Origin: JBBDYD01 sp040901865
Lineage (GTDB): Bacteria; Bacteroidota; Ignavibacteria; UBA10030
Direction of reading: 5' to 3'
NCBI GenBank assembly: GCA_040901865.1
Contig: JBBDYD010000147.1
Span: 1-64,000 of the forward strand
Length of the DNA stretch: 64,000 nucleotides
The translations under genes and the position numbers were made by a program. Positions 59,908 through 64,000 of this stretch are shown here, piece by piece. How positions within the stretch are numbered: the first letter of the stretch is position 1; the number at the start of each line of letters is the position of its first letter. The notes below the pieces were generated by a model, which searched no databases, was not told where the DNA came from, and worked only from the letters and a program-made list of their open reading frames with translations.

Positions 59908-60238
59908 AAAACCGGAAATGAAAAGCGAGAAAGACCCGACCGATTTTAGCCGGGAAGTCGGTGCGAAAGCGACGCGCAAGCTCAAAGCACGGCATAACTC
60001 CAAGCGGGGCGTCTGGTTTGGATTGGGTATGATGGGGCTTATCGGCTGGTCGGTGGCGGTTCCGACGCTGCTCGGCGCGGTGGTCGGTATCTGGCTGGAC
60101 AAAAGCCATGCAGGGAGCCATTCCTGGACGCTGATGCTTCTGGTCATCGGCCTGGTCATCGGTTGTGTGAATGCCTGGCATTGGGTGGCCAAGGAAGACA
60201 AGGAAATGCGAGAGGAACAGGAGGATAAGAATGAATGA
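59900..60238 (+). CDS. atpQ: N-ATPase accessory subunit AtpQ (AtpZ/AtpI type)
   Basis: A 112-residue protein with a charged N-terminus and two helices (MMGLIGWSVAVPTLLGAVVGIWLDK and LMLLVIGLVIGCVNAWHWV). It matches the AtpI/AtpZ style found between epsilon and AtpR in N-ATPase operons, where it is thought to help c-ring assembly. Confidence 0.85.
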   Translation: MSEKPEMKSEKDPTDFSREVGAKATRKLKARHNSKRGVWFGLGMMGLIGWSVAVPTLLGAVVGIWLDKSHAGSHSWTLMLLVIGLVIGCVNAWHWVAKEDKEMREEQEDKNE

Positions 60239-60545
60239 ACCTTTGACGATGGTGTTGGATTTGGTTGCGGGGATTTTGCTCGGTGCGATTTTCTTCGGCG
60301 GCCTTTGGTGGACGGTTCGGAAAGCGGTTTCGTCCAATCGGTCGGCGCAGTGGTTCATCGGCAGCATGCTGCTGCGAACGAGCATTGCCCTGGCTGGATT
60401 GTACTTTGTCTCTGGCGGCCATTGGGAGCGGCTGCTTCTTTGTCTCCTTGGATTTGTCATGGCACGCCTCCTCGTGACGCGGCTTACCCAGTCGCCGGGA
60501 GAGAACCAAGCCCGCCCGGCACAGGAGGCCAGCCATGCACATTAG
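60231..60545 (+). CDS. atpR: N-ATPase accessory subunit AtpR
   Basis: A 104-residue three-helix protein (LVAGILLGAIFFGGLWWTVRKAV, LLRTSIALAGLYFVSGG, LLLCLLGFVMARLLV). AtpR is specific to N-ATPases. The start at 60231 has GGAGG and overlaps AtpQ; an upstream start at 60171 lies inside AtpQ. Confidence 0.88.
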   Translation: MNEPLTMVLDLVAGILLGAIFFGGLWWTVRKAVSSNRSAQWFIGSMLLRTSIALAGLYFVSGGHWERLLLCLLGFVMARLLVTRLTQSPGENQARPAQEASHAH

Positions 60546-61230
60546 TCCCGATCAGATGATTTTCTGGGAACACGGGTTTCTCAAGCTCAACGCCACCATT
60601 GTGTTCACGTGGGGACTTATGCTCGTACTGGCTGTCGGTTCAAAATTCCTCACGCGCAATCTTTCCACGGATCTGAATCGCACCCGCTGGCAGAATTTTT
60701 TGGAAATCGTCGTCACGAGTATCGAGAAACAAATTGAAGAGGTAGGCCTGAGCCAGCCGAAGAAATATCTCGGCTTTCTGGGCACGCTCTTTCTGTTTAT
60801 CGCTGCAGCCAGCCTTTGCACCGTCATTCCCGGCTACGAGCCGCCGACCGGCTCGCTCTCGACCACGGCAGCACTCGCGCTGTGCGTTTTTGTGGCCGTG
60901 CCGTTCTTCGGCATCGAGGAGCAAGGCTTGGGCCACTATCTCAAGTCCTATGTGAAGCCAACGTTTATCATGCTGCCGTTCAATATCATCAGCGAACTTT
61001 CGCGCACTCTGGCCCTGGCCATACGTTTGTTCGGCAACATGATGAGCGGGGCGATGATTATCGGTATCCTACTCACTATTACACCCTTTATTTTCCCAAT
61101 CGTCATGACGGTGCTCGGTCTGCTCACCGGCATGGTGCAGGCGTACATCTTCAGCATTCTGGCAGCGGTCTATATCGCTGCCGCAACGCGAGTCCGTAAA
61201 CCCAAGCCTGAACCCGAGGCAAAACAGTGA
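60535..61230 (+). CDS. atpB: N-ATPase F0 subunit a
   Basis: A 231-residue membrane protein. The stator Arg is in LALAIRLFGNMMSG; other blocks are FNIISELSRTL and QAYIFSILAAVYIAAA. It forms the ion half-channels beside the c ring. Confidence 0.92.
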   Translation: MHISPDQMIFWEHGFLKLNATIVFTWGLMLVLAVGSKFLTRNLSTDLNRTRWQNFLEIVVTSIEKQIEEVGLSQPKKYLGFLGTLFLFIAAASLCTVIPGYEPPTGSLSTTAALALCVFVAVPFFGIEEQGLGHYLKSYVKPTFIMLPFNIISELSRTLALAIRLFGNMMSGAMIIGILLTITPFIFPIVMTVLGLLTGMVQAYIFSILAAVYIAAATRVRKPKPEPEAKQ

Positions 61231-61260
61231 AACAGGGATACGACAACAGAAGGAGATATC

Positions 61261-61542
61261 ATGGATAGCATGACTATTATTGCGGTGGCCTCCATTGTCC
61301 TCGCCGGATTCACCACTGGAATCGGCACGTTGGGGCCTGCATTGGCAGAAGGGAGGGCGGTTGCCACGGCACTGAGTTCGCTGGCCCAGCAGCCAGATGC
61401 CTCCGCTACTATCACCCGGACACTGTTCGTCGGTTTGGCAATGATAGAGTCCACAGCCATCTACTGCTTCGTGGTCTCGATGATTCTTATTTTCGCCAAT
61501 CCGTTTTGGAACCACGTCATAGCCCAAGCCACAGGAAAGTAA
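61261..61542 (+). CDS. atpE: N-ATPase F0 subunit c with two carboxylates
   Basis: A 93-residue hairpin. The second helix carries Glu63, Ser64, Thr65 and Tyr68 (MIESTAIY), the ligand set of Na+-binding c subunits. The first helix has Glu30 (PALAEG) where Ilyobacter has Gln32, giving a two-carboxylate site as described for some Na+-dependent c rings. AGAAGGAGAT precedes the ATG. Confidence 0.93.
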   Translation: MDSMTIIAVASIVLAGFTTGIGTLGPALAEGRAVATALSSLAQQPDASATITRTLFVGLAMIESTAIYCFVVSMILIFANPFWNHVIAQATGK

Positions 61543-61546
61543 ACCT

Positions 61547-62716
61547 ATGTTAATCGATTGGTTCACAGTCGGAGCACAGGCGGTCAACTTTCTCATGCTG
61601 GTGTGGTTGATGAAGCGCTTCCTTTACAAACCAATTCTCCATGCCATCGATGAACGGGAGAAGCGGGTTGCCGCAGAGCTAGCCAACGCCGACAAGAAAA
61701 AGGCCGAAGCCCAGAAGGAGAGCGACGAGTTCAAGCACAAGAACGAGGAATTCGACAAACAGCGGGCCGCACTTTTGAGCAAGGCTAAGGACGAGGCATT
61801 TGCCGAACGTCAGCGGCTCCTCGACGAGGCGAGAAGGGCGGCCGACGCCTTGAGCGCCAAGCGACAGGAAACGCTGAAGAACGACACCCACAACTTGCAT
61901 CAAGCAATCAGCCGCCGGACAGAGCAGGAAGTGTTCGCCATCGCCCGAAAGACGTTGACGGATCTCGCCTCGACGAGTTTGGAAGAACGCGTGAGTGAGG
62001 TGTTCACTCGCCGCTTGCGAGAGATGGATGACCATGCGAAAGCAGGACTCGCCGAGGCAATAAAAAAAACGTCGGATCCCGTGCTTGTGCGCACCGCGTT
62101 TGATCTGCCTGCGGAGCAACGCGGGGCGATTCAGAAAGCCCTCAACGAAACCTTCTCGACGGAAACCCGCATCCGGTTCGAGACGGCACCGGATGTGGTC
62201 AGTGGAATCGAACTCACCACCAATGGGCAAAAAGTGGCCTGGAGCATCTCAGAGTATCTGGCTTCTCTGGAAAAAGGCGTCGTAGAACTCCTGAAAGAGA
62301 AAGATAAATCTGAAGCCAAAGAAAAGACATCGTCCGACTTGACGCCAAAGATCGCCAAGCGCGCCTATGAACTTTACGAACAGAGTGGTCGCAAGAGCGA
62401 TTCGGCAACTCAGGACTGGAGTCAGGCGGAGCGGGAGATTCGGAAAGGTGAAGCCAAAGCCGAGGCCAAACCTGACGCCAAAGTCGAGGCTAAAGCCGAT
62501 CCTAAACCTGAGGCTAAAGTCGAGCCAAAACCCGAAGCCAAGACCGAGCCAAAACCAGACGTCAAGGTCGATGCTACAGCCGATCCCAAGCCCAAAGCTA
62601 AAGTCGATCCTAAACCTGAAACGAGAGCTGATCAAAAATCTGATGCCATAGCCGAGCCTAAACCTGAACCTAAAGATGCAGCCAAGTCCGAGCCTAAATC
62701 TGAAACAAAGAGCTAA
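61547..62716 (+). CDS. atpF: N-ATPase b subunit with delta-like region, DUF2934 and disordered tail
   Basis: A 389-residue protein. The N-terminal helix (FLMLVWLMKRFLYKPILHAI) and long coiled coil are b-type, then a delta-like part (about 135-245, TDLASTSLEERVSEVFTRRL, AFDLPAEQRGAIQKAL). No separate delta gene is visible. Residues about 265-298 are DUF2934 (IAKRAYELYEQSG ... WSQAEREI), followed by about 90 residues of Lys/Pro/Glu/Ala repeats. The fusion to DUF2934 is unusual. Confidence 0.9.
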   Translation: MLIDWFTVGAQAVNFLMLVWLMKRFLYKPILHAIDEREKRVAAELANADKKKAEAQKESDEFKHKNEEFDKQRAALLSKAKDEAFAERQRLLDEARRAADALSAKRQETLKNDTHNLHQAISRRTEQEVFAIARKTLTDLASTSLEERVSEVFTRRLREMDDHAKAGLAEAIKKTSDPVLVRTAFDLPAEQRGAIQKALNETFSTETRIRFETAPDVVSGIELTTNGQKVAWSISEYLASLEKGVVELLKEKDKSEAKEKTSSDLTPKIAKRAYELYEQSGRKSDSATQDWSQAEREIRKGEAKAEAKPDAKVEAKADPKPEAKVEPKPEAKTEPKPDVKVDATADPKPKAKVDPKPETRADQKSDAIAEPKPEPKDAAKSEPKSETKS

Positions 62717-64000
62717 TGAACATGGAACCTGAGAGCCTCCAGAACGTTTTCGACATCACGTTTGACGGAATAAGCCAGGTGCGGAAAGCATTTACGCCGC
62801 AACTGAAGCCGCGGGAGGTAGGCACAATCACCAGTGTTGGCACCGGCATCGCCACCGTGTCGGGTCTCCCCGGTGTGGGCTTTGATGAATTAGTGACATT
62901 CCCCGGCGATGTGCTCGGCATTGCGTCCAACGTGGACGCGGATGAAATTGGCGTCATTCTGCTTGGCGAATACTGGCGACTTCACGCGGGAGACGAAGTC
63001 CAACGTACGGGTCGGGTCATGGATGTGGCCGTCGGTGACGGGTTGCTAGGCCGTGTCATCGATCCGCTCGGTCGGCCACTTGATGGCAGTGGGTTGGTTG
63101 CATCCGGCAATCGCCTGCCCGTCGAACGCCCGGCCGCGCCCATCATGGGCCGCGCTCCCGTCACGGTGCCGCTCCAGACCGGTCTCAAAGTCATTGATGC
63201 GCTGATTCCCGTCGGGCGCGGCCAGCGCGAGTTGATTCTTGGCGACCGCCAAACGGGCAAGACTGCCATTGCGATCGACACAATACTCAACCAGCGCGAC
63301 CAGAATGTCCTGTGCGTTTATTGCGCCATCGGTCAGCGTGCTGCCGCCGTCGCGAAGGCTGTGGCGAACTTGCGGGAAACGGGCGCGATGGATTACACCG
63401 TCGTCGTTGTGACCGAGGGGAACGACCCGCCGGGTCTCGCGTATATCGCCCCTTACGCTGCAACCAGCATCGCGGAGTTCTTCATGGAAGCGGGCCGGGA
63501 TGTACTGATCGTCTATGACGACCTCACCCATCACGCGCGCGCCTACCGCGAACTCTCTCTCTTGTTGCGCCGTCCACCTGGTCGCGAAGCGTTTCCCGGC
63601 GACATTTTCTATATCCATTCGCGGTTACTCGAACGTGCAACACACTTACACAAGGAACTCGGCGGTGGCTCCCTCACCGCGCTCCCGATCATCGAGACCC
63701 AGGCGCAGGACATATCCGCCTATATTCCGACCAATTTGATTTCCATCACGGATGGACAGATCTATCTTTCCCCAACGTTGTTCGAATTGGGCGTGCTACC
63801 TGCGGTCGATGTCGGAAAATCCGTTTCGCGCGTTGGCGGCAAAGCCCAACGCGCTGCCTACCGTGCGGTAGCGGGCGACCTCAAGCTTGGTTACGCACAG
63901 TTTGAGGAACTCGAAGCCTTTTCCCGGTTCGGGGCGCGTCTGGATGAAGACACCCGCAAAATCATCGAGCACGGACAGCGAATTCGAGCATGTCTCAAAC
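62716..64000 (+). CDS. atpA: N-ATPase F1 alpha subunit, cut by window end
   Basis: The ATG at 62716 overlaps the atpF stop by one base. At least 428 residues are visible with no stop. Walker A is GDRQTGKTAIA. Other alpha blocks: GRVIDPLGRPLDGSG, YCAIGQRAAAVAK and YDDLTHHARAYREL. Its C-terminus and atpG are expected beyond 64000. Confidence 0.95.
   Translation, partial: MNMEPESLQNVFDITFDGISQVRKAFTPQLKPREVGTITSVGTGIATVSGLPGVGFDELVTFPGDVLGIASNVDADEIGVILLGEYWRLHAGDEVQRTGRVMDVAVGDGLLGRVIDPLGRPLDGSGLVASGNRLPVERPAAPIMGRAPVTVPLQTGLKVIDALIPVGRGQRELILGDRQTGKTAIAIDTILNQRDQNVLCVYCAIGQRAAAVAKAVANLRETGAMDYTVVVVTEGNDPPGLAYIAPYAATSIAEFFMEAGRDVLIVYDDLTHHARAYRELSLLLRRPPGREAFPGDIFYIHSRLLERATHLHKELGGGSLTALPIIETQAQDISAYIPTNLISITDGQIYLSPTLFELGVLPAVDVGKSVSRVGGKAQRAAYRAVAGDLKLGYAQFEELEAFSRFGARLDEDTRKIIEHGQRIRACLK

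Overview
The window looks like a draft or metagenome scaffold from an FCB-group bacterium close to Ignavibacteria/Bacteroidota. Three secreted proteins end in type IX secretion (T9SS) sorting domains with the YPNPFNP signature, lipoproteins and OmpA-like proteins are abundant, and every supported gene is on the + strand. Two runs of exactly 100 N (12394-12493 and 31609-31708) are scaffold gaps, and both sit inside tandem repeats within genes. Assignment to phylum is inference from protein style, not from a marker gene.

Region 1 (1-11.9 kb) encodes cell-surface and envelope proteins. It has an OmpA-like gene cut by the window edge, three ice-binding-like (DUF3494) genes of which two carry T9SS tails, two more OmpA-family proteins, a DUF3996-like barrel, a run of very small membrane proteins including an lmo0937-type 50-mer, and a lipoprotein with an apparent clan CD (caspase/clostripain-like) His/Cys pair. 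Region 2 (11.9-19.4 kb) has a multi-PAS hybrid histidine kinase with a gap, two exported proteins and a B12-binding radical SAM enzyme. Region 3 (19.4-30.7 kb) mixes stress-type small membrane proteins (DUF3185, YtxH-like, DUF4398), an AI-2E family transporter, three OmpA-domain proteins, a zinc alcohol dehydrogenase, a GT4 glycosyltransferase coupled to a GH130 enzyme, and a LysE exporter. Region 4 (30.7-38.2 kb) holds two paralogous 45-residue basic proteins, a collagen-like exported protein, a T9SS protein, an M48 metalloprotease lipoprotein, an MlaE-MlaF-MlaD lipid transport operon and a chloroperoxidase-type hydrolase.

Region 5 (38.2-46.4 kb) is a complete Wsp-like chemosensory operon: CheW, CheR-TPR, CheW, a cytoplasmic receptor, CheA-REC, CheB and a receiver with a coiled coil. 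The receptor frame is broken by a TAA inside a 21-residue repeat, and CheB lacks the phosphoacceptor aspartate. Region 6 (46.4-50 kb) has a di-haem peroxidase-like cytochrome, an FAD oxidoreductase and a J-protein with HPE in place of HPD.

Region 7 (50.1-64 kb) is GC-richer by eye and looks like an acquired stress and energy island: a CopB-type copper ATPase, a decayed YHS-domain gene, a cupin, phosphoketolase, a second GH130 enzyme, a short pyruvate kinase, and an N-ATPase operon in the order atpD-C-Q-R-B-E-F-A, cut at the window end. A recurring theme is DUF2934, a roughly 30-residue domain fused to an OmpA protein, the copper ATPase and the ATPase b subunit, with a degenerate copy in a second OmpA protein. 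No tRNA, rRNA, CRISPR array, transposase or integrase was recognised.
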